Below are positions 1 through 6,998 of a stretch of 11,387 nucleotides of DNA, in pieces (position 1 is the stretch's first letter; each line of letters begins with the position of its first letter). Under the pieces are notes generated by a model. It worked only from the letters and a program-made list of their open reading frames with translations, was not told the DNA's origin and searched no databases. Both the position numbers and the translations under genes were made by a program. This DNA comes from Parvibaculum sp. (GTDB taxonomy: Bacteria > Pseudomonadota > Alphaproteobacteria > Parvibaculales > Parvibaculaceae): the NCBI GenBank assembly GCA_020062605.1, contig JAGUWA010000292.1:1-11387 (forward strand). The letters are read 5' to 3'.

Positions 1-365
1 AGTTGCGCGCGGGCGAACTCGTGCGCCGCGCGCTTGCCGACATCGTCTCGCGCAGCACGATCCGCGATCCCGAACTCGCCGATCGCAGCTTCTCGGTAAC
101 GGAAGTGCGCATGAGCCCGGACCTTCGTCATGCAACCTGCTTCGTCGCGCCGCTCGGCCACGGCGATGCGGAAGCGCTTGCCGCCGCGCTGACGCGCGTG
201 CGCGCCTGGCTCCGCGGACAGCTCTCGAAGGAAGTCACCTTCAAGTTCATGCCGGATCTCAGCTTCGAGCCCGATACCTCCTTCGACAATGCCGAGGCGA
301 TCGATCGCCTTCTTCATTCTCCCGAGGTTGCGCGAGACCTGCCCCGCGACGAAGACGAGGACTGA
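1..365 (+). CDS. rbfA: Ribosome-binding factor A (5'-truncated by window)
   Basis: RbfA is a small KH-like protein that binds the 30S subunit near the 5' end of 16S rRNA and assists late maturation and cold adaptation. The visible 121 codons (frame from base 3) carry the family core: an N-terminal helix around ELVRRALADIV, the segment beginning VTEVRMSPDLRHA, and the FKFMPDLSFEPDTS stretch that precedes the final helix. An acidic tail ends in DEDED. The true start lies upstream, because the reading frame is open to the window edge and about 10-20 N-terminal residues are missing; the TTG at base 3 should not be read as a start. The stop is 5 bases before truB, and the order rbfA-truB-rpsO-pnp is the classic nusA-infB operon tail. 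Identification is by recognition of these signatures and by context. Confidence 0.95.
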   Translation, partial: LRAGELVRRALADIVSRSTIRDPELADRSFSVTEVRMSPDLRHATCFVAPLGHGDAEALAAALTRVRAWLRGQLSKEVTFKFMPDLSFEPDTSFDNAEAIDRLLHSPEVARDLPRDEDED

Positions 366-370
366 GCCCG

Positions 371-1294
371 ATGTCCCGCCGCAAGAAGGGCGAGGCCGTC
401 ACAGGCTGGGTCGTCGTCGACAAGCCGTTGGGTCCGACCTCTTCCGATGTCGTGAACCGCGTCCGCCGCGCCTTCAATGCGCAGAAGGCGGGCCATGCCG
501 GAACCCTCGACCCTCTGGCGACCGGCATTCTGCCCATCGCGCTCGGCGAGGCGACGAAGACCGTTCCCTTCGTGATGGACGCGACCAAGGCTTACCGCTT
601 TACCATGCGGTTCGGTACCGAAACATCGACCGACGATGCCGAGGGCGAGGTGACAGCGGAAAGCTCCCATCGCCCGACGGATGCCGAGATCGAGGCTGCA
701 CTTCCCGCCTTCACGGGCGAAATCGAACAGGTTCCCCCCGCTTTCTCCGCCATCAAGATCGATGGCGAGCGGGCCTATGCCAGGGCGCGGGCGGGTGAGG
801 TCGTGGAGCTTGCGGCCCGCAGGGTCGAAATTCACGAAATCGCCCTCGTTTCGCGTCCCGACGAAGACCATGCGGAGCTGGAAATCTCTTGCAGTAAGGG
901 GACTTACGTCCGCTCTCTCGCCCGCGACCTCGGCCGGGCCCTGGGGACAGCCGCCCATGTTTCGGCGCTCCGGCGGACCCGTCATGGCCCCTTTCGCGAG
1001 GAGGCCGCAATTCCGCTGGATAAACTCTGCGCCTTGGGCCATATTGCGCCCGCTCCCGGACCCAGGGTCCATCTGCTGCCGCTTGAGACCGCGCTGGACG
1101 ACATCCCGGCGCTCGCCGTAAGCGGGGACGATGCGGCCCGTTTGAGAAAGGGTCAGGGAGTTTTGTTGCGCGGGCGCGACGCACCCATCCTCACCGGATC
1201 GGTTCTGGCGACCCATCGGGGCGACCCGGTGGCCCTCACCGAATACCGGCAGGGTGAGCTCCGTCCCGTGCGTGTTTTCAACCTCGCAAACTGA
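371..1294 (+). CDS. truB: tRNA pseudouridine(55) synthase TruB
   Basis: TruB converts U55 to pseudouridine in the T-loop of most tRNAs in the cytoplasm. The 307-residue product has the full family pattern: KPLGPTSSDVV at about 18-28, the catalytic motif GHAGTLDPLATG with nucleophile Asp47, the KAYRF motif with Tyr75, and KGTYVRSLARDLG at 176-188 containing the conserved Lys/Arg. A C-terminal PUA-like region follows (about 235-307, LPLETALDDIPAL onward). The ATG sits 5 bases after the rbfA stop; a GAGG about 10 bases upstream, inside the rbfA end, can serve as ribosome binding site, so the two genes look translationally coupled. Length matches the family. The gene ends over the ribosome binding site of rpsO. 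Confidence 0.97.
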   Translation: MSRRKKGEAVTGWVVVDKPLGPTSSDVVNRVRRAFNAQKAGHAGTLDPLATGILPIALGEATKTVPFVMDATKAYRFTMRFGTETSTDDAEGEVTAESSHRPTDAEIEAALPAFTGEIEQVPPAFSAIKIDGERAYARARAGEVVELAARRVEIHEIALVSRPDEDHAELEISCSKGTYVRSLARDLGRALGTAAHVSALRRTRHGPFREEAAIPLDKLCALGHIAPAPGPRVHLLPLETALDDIPALAVSGDDAARLRKGQGVLLRGRDAPILTGSVLATHRGDPVALTEYRQGELRPVRVFNLAN

Positions 1295-1298
1295 GGAG
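1294..1298 (+). promoter_or_regulatory. Ribosome binding site of rpsO overlapping truB stop
   Basis: AGGAG lies 7 bases before the rpsO ATG and its first base is the last base of the truB TGA stop. Ribosomes finishing truB would therefore be placed on the rpsO start site, consistent with co-translation of the pair. Confidence 0.75.
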
Positions 1299-1305
1299 AA
1301 ACCCG

Positions 1306-1575
1306 ATGTCGATTACGCCGGAGCGCAAAGCTCAGCTCATCAAGGAATTTGCCGGCAAGGACGGCGATACCGGCTCCCCCGAGGTGCAGGTCGCAATCCT
1401 GACCGAGCGTATCACCAACCTCACCGAGCACTTCAAGGGCCATGCGAAGGACAATCATTCGCGCCGTGGCCTGCTGAAGATGGTGAGCCTGCGCCGCAGC
1501 CTTCTCGACTATGTGAAGAAGAAGGACCAGGCGCGTTACGAAAAGCTGATCTCCCGTCTGGGGATTCGGCGGTAA
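1306..1575 (+). CDS. rpsO: 30S ribosomal protein S15
   Basis: S15 binds the 16S rRNA central-domain three-way junction early in 30S assembly. The product is 89 residues, the standard length, with the family landmarks: N-terminal SITPERKAQLIKEF, the loop GDTGSPEVQVAILTERI, the RNA-contact stretch HAKDNHSRRGLLKMVSLRR and the C-terminal YEKLISRLGIRR. The ATG follows a strong AGGAG. The upstream neighbour is truB (11 bases away) and the downstream neighbour is pnp after a hairpin-rich gap, as in most proteobacteria. In E. coli S15 represses its own translation through a leader pseudoknot; the short truB-rpsO spacer here shows no obvious equivalent. Confidence 0.98.
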   Translation: MSITPERKAQLIKEFAGKDGDTGSPEVQVAILTERITNLTEHFKGHAKDNHSRRGLLKMVSLRRSLLDYVKKKDQARYEKLISRLGIRR

Positions 1576-1613
1576 CGGGGTGCTTGGTGCCCCATCGGTT
1601 CTGCTTTGCACGG

Positions 1614-1664
1614 CGCCTGCCCGACGGTTCCTGTTGGAACTCGACGGGCGGGCGTGTGTTTTTT
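1614..1664 (+). terminator. Rho-independent terminator-like hairpin after rpsO
   Basis: GCCTGCCCG (1615-1623) pairs with CGGGCGGGC (1645-1653) with one G-U, extended by C1614-G1654. An inner GTTCC/GGAAC stem has a 4-base loop, and a six-T run follows at 1659-1664. This is the canonical form of an intrinsic terminator. In E. coli the equivalent rpsO terminator is partly read through into pnp, so partial rather than complete termination is the likely role here (inference). Confidence 0.8.
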
Positions 1665-1680
1665 CAGGACCGCGAGTAAG

Positions 1681-1711
1681 GAGACAATCGTCCGTTAACG
1701 GATGATCTCTC
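1681..1711 (+). promoter_or_regulatory. pnp leader stem-loop 1
   Basis: The 12-base perfect palindrome TCCGTTAACGGA (1691-1702) forms the tip. The stem continues through G-U, C-G, T-A and A-T pairs (1687-1690 with 1703-1706), then after a small internal bulge through GAGA (1681-1684) with TCTC (1708-1711). There is no T-run, so it is not a terminator. By analogy with E. coli pnp it may be an RNase III or PNPase control element; as DNA the palindrome could also be an operator. Confidence 0.5.
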
Positions 1712-1716
1712 GAGGA

Positions 1717-1752
1717 AGAACCCGCCACCCCTGTCTCTGGGTGCCGGGTTCT
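1717..1752 (+). promoter_or_regulatory. pnp leader stem-loop 2
   Basis: AGAACCCG (1717-1724) pairs perfectly with CGGGTTCT (1745-1752). After a single C-C mismatch, CACCC (1726-1730) pairs with GGGTG (1739-1743) around an 8-base loop. The 13 base pairs make this the strongest leader structure. It has no following T-run. A smaller TGCGC/GCGCA hairpin (1752-1756 with 1762-1766) abuts it. It is a good candidate for the double-stranded RNase III target that underlies PNPase autoregulation in enterobacteria; that role is inferred here. Confidence 0.55.
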
Positions 1753-1805
1753 GCGCGAACTGCGCAGCGCATTCGGCGCATCCCCGAAAGACCGTCCGAT
1801 TTGTC

Positions 1806-1837
1806 CGGCCGCGATATGAGCGGCAGAAAAGCGGCCG
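1806..1837 (+). promoter_or_regulatory. pnp leader stem-loop 3 (alternative pairings)
   Basis: CGGCCGC (1806-1812) can pair with GCGGCCG (1831-1837). Alternatively GCCGC (1808-1812) pairs locally with GCGGC (1820-1824) around GATATGA. The two pairings exclude each other. This lies about 45 bases before the pnp ribosome binding site, where a structural switch could matter, but GC-rich chance pairing is possible. Confidence 0.35.
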
Positions 1838-1892
1838 CCGCATGATGGTGGAAGAACGCATGGATAGCGGGGCCGCGGAACAGGAAACCGAT

Positions 1893-4082
1893 ATGTTTGA
1901 AATCACACGCGAAGAAATCGAATGGGGCGGCCGTACGCTCGTTCTCGAAACGGGCAAGATCGCCCGCCAGGCCGACGGCGCAGTGCTCGCGACCTATGGC
2001 GAGACAACGGTGCTGGCGACGGTCGTCGGCGAACGCAAGCCGAAGCCGGGGCTCGATTTCTTCCCCCTGACCGTGAACTACCAGGAAAAGACCTATGCCG
2101 CCGGCAAGATTCCCGGCGGCTTCTTCAAGCGCGAAGGCCGCCCGAGCGAAAAGGAAACGCTGGTCTCGCGCCTGATCGACCGTCCGATCCGGCCCCTCTT
2201 CATCAAGGGCTTCAAGAACGAGACGCAGGTGATCGCGACCGTCGTCAGCCACGACATGGAAAACGATCCAGATGTCGTCGCGATGGTGGCGGTGTCCGCC
2301 GCCCTGACGATCTCGGGGCTGCCTTTCCTCGGACCGATCGGCGCGGCGCGCGTCGGCTATATCGACGGTGAATACAAGCTCAACCCGATGATCGACGAGA
2401 TGCCCGAAAGCGCTCTCGACCTCGTCGTCGCCGGCACATCGGACGCCGTGATGATGGTGGAGTCGGAAGCAAAAGAGCTCTCCGAGGACGTCATGCTCGG
2501 CGCCGTCATGTTCGGTCACCGCGAGTTCCAGCCGGTGATCGACATGATCATCCGCCTGGCCGAGAAGTGCGCCAAGGAACCGCGCGCCATCGATGTGAAG
2601 GACAATTCGGAGCTGGTCTCCAAGGTCCGCTCGCTCGTCGAAGGCGACCTCCGCGCGGCCTACGGTCTTCGTGACAAGGGTCAGCGCCACGAAGCGATTT
2701 CCAAGGCGAAGGACAAGGCCAAGACCGCCTTCTGCAACCCCGACAACGCGGACGCCGTGCCGGAAACCGAAATTGGCGGCGTCTTCAAGGAAATCGAGAG
2801 CGACATCGTCCGCAATTCGATCCTCGACACGAAGAGCCGCATCGACGGTCGCGATCTCGAAACTGTCCGCCCGATCGTCTCGGAAGTGGGCGTTCTCCCG
2901 CGCACGCATGGCTCGGCTCTCTTCACTCGCGGCGAGACGCAGGCCCTTGTGGTTGCGACCCTCGGCACGGGCGACGACGAGCAGTTCATCGACGCGCTGG
3001 AAGGCACCTACAAGGAAAACTTCCTCCTGCACTACAACTTCCCGCCCTTCTCGGTCAGCGAGACGGGCCGCGTCGGCTTCACGGGCCGCCGCGAAGTCGG
3101 CCACGGCAAGCTCGCCTGGCGCGCGCTTCGTGCGGTGCTCCCGCCCAAGACCGAGTTCCCCTACACGATCCGCCTCGTCTCGGAGATCACGGAATCGAAC
3201 GGCTCGTCCTCCATGGCGACCGTTTGCGGCTCGTCGCTCGCGATGATGGACGCGGGCGTGCCCTTGAAGCGCGCCGTGGCGGGCATCGCCATGGGCCTCA
3301 TCCTCGAAGGCGAGCGCTTTGCCGTTCTCTCCGACATCCTTGGCGACGAGGATCATCTCGGCGACATGGACTTCAAGGTGGCGGGCACGGCCGAAGGCGT
3401 GACCTCGCTCCAGATGGACATCAAGATCACCGGCATCAACGAGGCGATCATGAAGCAGGCCCTCGCTCAGGCGAAGGGCGGCCGCATGCACATCCTCGGC
3501 GAGATGGCCAAGGCGCTCGACACGGCCCGCCCCGAAATGGGCGAGCACGCGCCGCGCATCGAGGTGATCACCGTTCCGACCGACAAGATCCGCGAAGTGA
3601 TCGGCACGGGCGGCAAGGTCGTCCGCGAGATCGTGGAAAAGACCGGCGCCAAGGTCGATATCTCCGACGACGGCACGATCAAGGTTGCTTCCTCCGACGC
3701 GAACTCGATCAAGGCCGCCATCGACTGGATCAGGGGCATCGTTGCTGAACCCGAAGTCGGTGCGATCTATGAAGGCACGGTCGTGAAGGTTGTCGATTTC
3801 GGCGCCTTCGTGAACTTCTTCGGCCCCCGCGACGGCCTGGTGCACATCTCGCAGATGGCGCCGAACCGCGTCGAAAAAGTCTCCGACATCTGCAACGAAG
3901 GCGACAAGGTCAAGGTGAAGCTTCTCGGCTTCGACGACCGCGGCAAGGTGCGCCTGTCGATGAAGCATGTGAACCAGGAGACGGGCGAAGAGATCGTCTA
4001 CGAAAACGAGCCCGCCGAGCAGCCGCGCGAAAAGCGTGAAGGCGGCGGTGGCGGCCGTGGCCGCCGTCGCGATCGCGACTGA
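1893..4082 (+). CDS. pnp: Polyribonucleotide nucleotidyltransferase (PNPase)
   Basis: PNPase is a trimeric 3'-to-5' phosphorolytic exoribonuclease that degrades mRNA and releases nucleoside diphosphates, often within a degradosome. The product from ATG 1893 is 729 residues. Domains in order: first RNase PH-like (about 12-143, with FFKREGRPSEKETLVSRLID), helical linker (about 146-230), second RNase PH-like (about 315-460), KH with the GTGG loop at 571-574, and S1 at about 623-693. The active core shows the GSSSM phosphate-binding serines (438-440) and DEDHLGDMD acidic residues (Asp487, Asp493), within one residue of E. coli numbering, which supports this start over the in-frame ATGs at 1842, 1845 and 1860. 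AGGA lies 7 bases upstream. The tail is Gly/Arg-rich and basic (about 705-729) and probably binds RNA or a partner (inference). Confidence 0.97.
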   Translation: MFEITREEIEWGGRTLVLETGKIARQADGAVLATYGETTVLATVVGERKPKPGLDFFPLTVNYQEKTYAAGKIPGGFFKREGRPSEKETLVSRLIDRPIRPLFIKGFKNETQVIATVVSHDMENDPDVVAMVAVSAALTISGLPFLGPIGAARVGYIDGEYKLNPMIDEMPESALDLVVAGTSDAVMMVESEAKELSEDVMLGAVMFGHREFQPVIDMIIRLAEKCAKEPRAIDVKDNSELVSKVRSLVEGDLRAAYGLRDKGQRHEAISKAKDKAKTAFCNPDNADAVPETEIGGVFKEIESDIVRNSILDTKSRIDGRDLETVRPIVSEVGVLPRTHGSALFTRGETQALVVATLGTGDDEQFIDALEGTYKENFLLHYNFPPFSVSETGRVGFTGRREVGHGKLAWRALRAVLPPKTEFPYTIRLVSEITESNGSSSMATVCGSSLAMMDAGVPLKRAVAGIAMGLILEGERFAVLSDILGDEDHLGDMDFKVAGTAEGVTSLQMDIKITGINEAIMKQALAQAKGGRMHILGEMAKALDTARPEMGEHAPRIEVITVPTDKIREVIGTGGKVVREIVEKTGAKVDISDDGTIKVASSDANSIKAAIDWIRGIVAEPEVGAIYEGTVVKVVDFGAFVNFFGPRDGLVHISQMAPNRVEKVSDICNEGDKVKVKLLGFDDRGKVRLSMKHVNQETGEEIVYENEPAEQPREKREGGGGGRGRRRDRD

Positions 4083-4109
4083 TCGCGCGTCACAAAAAAG
4101 CTAGGATTG

Positions 4110-4142
4110 CGGGGTCAGCATATGCTGGCCCCGTTTTCTTTT
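4110..4142 (+). terminator. Rho-independent terminator of pnp
   Basis: CGGGG (4110-4114) pairs with CCCCG (4129-4133), then a T-G wobble and CAGC/GCTG around ATAT form an 11-bp stem, followed by TTTTCTTTT (4134-4142). It lies 27 bases after the pnp stop and just before the ribosome binding site of the next gene, so that gene needs its own promoter or read-through. Confidence 0.92.
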
Positions 4143-4153
4143 CGGAGACATCC

Positions 4154-4768
4154 ATGCGCCTCGTTCTTCTCGCGACCATTCTTTCATTCACCGCCTTGCC
4201 CGCGCTCGCCGACGAGGCGGTGCTCGACTGGAAGTCCCAGGCAACGCCGCACGATTTCGACCGTCTGGATCGCTACGAGGATGCGGTAACGAAGGGCATG
4301 ATGGAATCGCGCGTCGCCGGCGAGGAGAACGGTTCCTACAACGAACTCGTCTCCGTCATGGAGGAAGAAACCGTTGAGGCCGATCCGGAAAAGCTGAAAG
4401 GCCAGTGGAACTGCCGCACCATCAAGGCGGGTGGGCCCTTCGCGGGCTTCGTCGTCTATGGCTGGTTTCGCTGCGAAATACGCGAGCGCGAAGGCCGCCT
4501 CTTCTTCGAAAAGCTCACCGGTTCGCAGCGCCAGTCCGGCTATCTCTATCCGCGCGATGAAAAGAGCTGGGTGCTGCTCGCAACGCCGAACGAAGGCCAT
4601 TCCGGCCCCATCCGCGACTATTCCGGCCCGGAAGGTGGCGTCACCGATCCGCAGCTCGTGGACGAGCCCGCCATTGTGTCTCTCCTGAAAGACGGAAGGG
4701 CGCGCGTGGTCTTCCCCTGGCCGGAGCTCGAGTCGACCTTCAACGTGCTGGAAATGACGCGGCGCTGA
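4154..4768 (+). CDS. Exported DUF4893 family protein
   Basis: This predicted periplasmic protein of unknown function has 204 residues. Residues 1-19 form a signal peptide (MRLVLLATILSFTALPALA, cleavage before Asp20). The mature part has features I associate with the alphaproteobacterial DUF4893 family: WNCRTIK at 85-91, YGWFRCEI at 102-109, FEKLTGSQRQSGYLYP at 118-133, and a terminal FPWPELESTFNVLEM. Cys87 and Cys107 are the only cysteines and could form a disulfide after export (inference). GGAGA sits 5 bases before the ATG. It follows the pnp terminator and is convergent with fabI, whose stop is 12 bases away, so neither neighbour indicates its function. I am sure of the gene, fairly sure of the family, and do not know the role. 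Confidence 0.85.
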   Translation: MRLVLLATILSFTALPALADEAVLDWKSQATPHDFDRLDRYEDAVTKGMMESRVAGEENGSYNELVSVMEEETVEADPEKLKGQWNCRTIKAGGPFAGFVVYGWFRCEIREREGRLFFEKLTGSQRQSGYLYPRDEKSWVLLATPNEGHSGPIRDYSGPEGGVTDPQLVDEPAIVSLLKDGRARVVFPWPELESTFNVLEMTRR

Positions 4769-4770
4769 TC

Positions 4771-4803
4771 CGGGCGGGCTCTAGTTTTCGCCCGAGCCGT
4801 TTT
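4771..4803. terminator. Possible terminator in the DUF4893/fabI convergent gap
   Basis: Two overlapping stems are possible: CGGGCG (4771-4776) with CGCCCG (4789-4794), or GGCTC (4777-4781) with GAGCC (4794-4798) followed by GTTTT on the + strand. The second would end transcription from the DUF4893 gene inside the last codons of fabI. The stems are short and overlap coding sequence, so the call is weak. Confidence 0.35.
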
Positions 4804-5650
4804 CCATCTGCGCCTTCAGCTCTTCCGCGCGCGGCAGACCGATGATGTTGTAGCCGCCATCCACATGGTGGACTTCGCCGGAAACGCGCACCGAAAGATC
4901 GGAAAGGAGATAGAGCCCCGCGCCGCCGACATGATCGAGTTCGATCGATTCCTTGATCGGCGCATGCGTCTTGTTCCACTTGAAGACGAAACGCGCATCG
5001 CCGACCGCCGAGCCCGCCAGCGTCCGCATCGGGCCCGCCGAAATCGCGTTCACGCGAATGCCATGCCGGCCGAGATCGACCGCGAGGTAGCGCACGCTCG
5101 CTTCGAGCGCGGCTTTCGCGACGCCCATCACATTGTAGTTCGGCATGACGCGCGTCGAGCCGCCATAGGTGAGCGTCACCATGGAGCCGCCCCGCGTCAT
5201 CAGCTTCGCCGCGCGCCGCGCGACATCGGTAAAGGAGAAGCAGGAAATATCCATCGTGCGCAGGAAGTTTTCCCGCGTCGTGTCGACGTAGCGGCCCTTG
5301 AGCTCGTTCTTGTCGGAATGCGCGATGGCGTGAACCACGAAGTCCATCACGCCCCATTCCTTTTCGAGCCGCTCGAAGACGGAATCGAGGCTTGCCGGGT
5401 CCGTCACATCGCAGGGCAGCAGCAGGTTCGATCCCGCCGACTCCGCCAGCGGCTTCACGCGCCGCCCGAAGCTTTCGCCCTGATAGGTGAAAGCGAGTTC
5501 CGCGCCATGCGCCGCAAGCGCGCGCGCGATGCCCCAGGCGATCGAATGATCGTTCGCCACGCCCATGATGAGGCCGCGCTTGCCCTTCATCAGCGGGCCG
5601 GTCAGAACCAGCGCGTCCTCGCCCGCCTTTTCGCCATCAGAACCGTGCAT
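4781..5650 (-). CDS. fabI: Enoyl-[acyl-carrier-protein] reductase (NADH) FabI
   Basis: FabI performs the last reduction of each fatty acid elongation cycle, trans-2-enoyl-ACP to acyl-ACP, using NAD(P)H. The 289-residue product is an SDR-fold protein: nucleotide-binding GVANDHSIAWGIA at 30-42, CDVTD at 80-84, and an active site with Tyr162, Tyr172 and Lys179 in YGGSTRVMPNYNVMGVAK, spaced exactly as E. coli Tyr146/Tyr156/Lys163. ISAGPMRT and VDGGYNIIG follow. The start gives about 20 residues before the usual MKGKRG beginning; the only downstream ATG (Met21, base 5590) has a poorer ribosome binding site, while GGGGA lies about 11 bases before 5650, so I keep 5650 with some doubt. It is third in the fabA-fabB-fabI run, 69 bases after fabB. 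At the position of E. coli Gly93 there is Ala110, with His111 after it. Confidence 0.95.
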   Translation of the reverse strand: MHGSDGEKAGEDALVLTGPLMKGKRGLIMGVANDHSIAWGIARALAAHGAELAFTYQGESFGRRVKPLAESAGSNLLLPCDVTDPASLDSVFERLEKEWGVMDFVVHAIAHSDKNELKGRYVDTTRENFLRTMDISCFSFTDVARRAAKLMTRGGSMVTLTYGGSTRVMPNYNVMGVAKAALEASVRYLAVDLGRHGIRVNAISAGPMRTLAGSAVGDARFVFKWNKTHAPIKESIELDHVGGAGLYLLSDLSVRVSGEVHHVDGGYNIIGLPRAEELKAQMENGSGEN

Positions 5651-5673
5651 GAGTCGATTATTCCCCGTTTTGT

Positions 5674-5718
5674 CCGGCCACGCTCCCGGAAGGTTTCCGG
5701 TTGCGCTCCCCCGGCCGG
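5674..5718 (-). other. Intercistronic hairpin between fabB and fabI
   Basis: CCGGAA (5686-5691) pairs perfectly with TTCCGG (5695-5700) around a 3-base loop. CGC/GCG (5681-5683 with 5703-5705) can continue the stem, and an outer CCGGCC (5674-5679) pairs with GGCCGG (5713-5718). There is no T-run in the fabI direction, so it more likely stabilises or marks processing of the fabB-fabI message than terminates it (inference). Confidence 0.45.
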
Positions 5719-5719
5719 T

Positions 5720-6946
5720 TCACCCGTTATATCGTTGCAGCGCCAGCGTTGCGTTCGTGCCGCCGAAGCCGAAGCTGTTCGTGATCGCGAGATTGATGTC
5801 CGCATTGTCGATCCGCTCGCGCACGATGTTCGCCTCCGCGACAGCGGGATCGATCTCGTCGATATTCGCGCTCGCCGCGATGAAGCCCGACTGCATCATG
5901 AGCAGCGTATAGATCGTCTCATGCACGCCGGCTGCGCCCTGCGCATGGCCGGTGAGAGATTTCGTCGCGCTGATCGGCGGCGTCTTTGCGCCGAAGACTT
6001 CATGGATCGCCTTGATCTCGGGAATGTCGCCAACCGGCGTCGAGGTCGCGTGCGGATTGATGTAGTCGACAGGCGCCTTCACGTTCTCGAGCGCCATCTT
6101 CATGCAGCGCACGGCGCCTTCGCCGGACGGCGCCACCATGTCGGCGCCGTCCGCCGTTGCGCCATAGCCGACGATTTCGGCATAGATCTTCGCGCCGCGC
6201 GCCTTTGCGTGTTCGAGTTCCTCGAGCACGACGATGCCGCCGCCGCCGGTGATGACGAAGCCGTCGCGGTCCTTGTCATAGGCGCGGCTCGCCTTTTCGG
6301 GCGTGTCGTTGCGCTTGGACGACATCGCGCCCATCGCGTCGAACAGCACCGAGAGCGTCCAGTCGAGTTCCTCGCCGCCACCGGCGAACATCATGTCCTG
6401 CTTGCCCCACTGGATCATCTCCGCCGCATTGCCGATGCAATTGGCCGAGGTCGAGCAGGCCGAGCTGATCGAATAGTTGACGCCCTTCGTCTTGAACCAT
6501 GTCGAAAGGTTCGCCGAGCAGGTCGAAGACATCGCTTTCGGTACGGCGAAGGGGCCGACCTTCTTCGGGCCTTTCACGGGCTCGCTTCGCGCCATATCGG
6601 CGGCGGCAACGATAGCGCGCGTCGAAGGGCCGCCGGAGCCGACGATAAGCCCGGTGCGCGGATTGCTCACGTCGCTCTCTTCAAGGCCCGCGTCGGCAAT
6701 CGCCTGGTTCATCGCAATCCAGGCATAGGCCGCACCGTCGCCCATGAAGCGCCGTGCGCGCCGGTCCACTGCCTCGTCGAGGTCGATCTTCAGGCTGCCA
6801 TGCACCTGGCTTCGAAAGCCCATCTCGGCGTAAGTGTCCGCCTTCACGATACCGGACCTGCCTTCGCGAAGGCTCGCTGTCACCTCCTGCGCATTGTTCC
6901 CGATGCTGGAGACGATACCCATGCCCGTGACGACCACTCGCCTCAT
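5720..6946 (-). CDS. fabB: 3-oxoacyl-ACP synthase I (KAS I) FabB
   Basis: FabB condenses malonyl-ACP with acyl-ACP and is the synthase needed to elongate cis-3-decenoyl-ACP towards unsaturated fatty acids. The product is 408 residues with a thiolase fold. The catalytic set is complete: nucleophile Cys164 in SSACSTS, His299 in NPHATSTPVGD, Lys329, and His334 in KSLTGHAQGAAG, each one position from E. coli FabB (163/298/328/333). The N-terminal RRVVVTGMGIVSSIG and C-terminal NSFGFGGTNATL are typical. The ATG follows an AGAGAGG site at good spacing. It lies 52 bases after fabA, so the two are almost surely co-transcribed; the pairing with FabA and the residue pattern favour FabB over FabF. Confidence 0.96.
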   Translation of the reverse strand: MRRVVVTGMGIVSSIGNNAQEVTASLREGRSGIVKADTYAEMGFRSQVHGSLKIDLDEAVDRRARRFMGDGAAYAWIAMNQAIADAGLEESDVSNPRTGLIVGSGGPSTRAIVAAADMARSEPVKGPKKVGPFAVPKAMSSTCSANLSTWFKTKGVNYSISSACSTSANCIGNAAEMIQWGKQDMMFAGGGEELDWTLSVLFDAMGAMSSKRNDTPEKASRAYDKDRDGFVITGGGGIVVLEELEHAKARGAKIYAEIVGYGATADGADMVAPSGEGAVRCMKMALENVKAPVDYINPHATSTPVGDIPEIKAIHEVFGAKTPPISATKSLTGHAQGAAGVHETIYTLLMMQSGFIAASANIDEIDPAVAEANIVRERIDNADINLAITNSFGFGGTNATLALQRYNG

Positions 6947-6998
6947 GGCAGCCTCTCTTTCACTTCGATCCTGTTTGTCCTGTATCGCGCCGTCTCTG

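Larger units (their letters stand above)
1576..1892 (+). promoter_or_regulatory. rpsO-pnp intergenic region / structured pnp leader
   Basis: This gap of 317 bases has no gene. It holds the rpsO terminator hairpin and then a run of stem-loops leading to the pnp start, annotated separately. I see no convincing -35/-10 pair, so the region may be a processed leader of the read-through transcript, may carry a promoter I cannot recognise, or both. The pnp ribosome binding site is AGGA at 1882-1885, 7 bases before the preferred ATG at 1893. Confidence 0.6.

Noticed and set aside
314..1216. A 300-codon minus-strand frame opposite truB
   Set aside because: No recognisable motif, and truB on the other strand accounts for the coding signal.
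1842..1892. Earlier in-frame ATGs for pnp (1842, 1845, 1860)
   Set aside because: Active-site numbering matches E. coli PNPase from ATG 1893, AGGA is well placed for 1893, and the 17 extra residues are not family-like.
1695..3968. A 757-codon open frame on the minus strand opposite pnp
   Set aside because: The product is low-complexity, rich in Ala/Asp/His/Arg/Val, with no recognisable domain, and it lies exactly opposite a certain gene. Such frames arise in GC-rich genomes from codon bias of the real gene.
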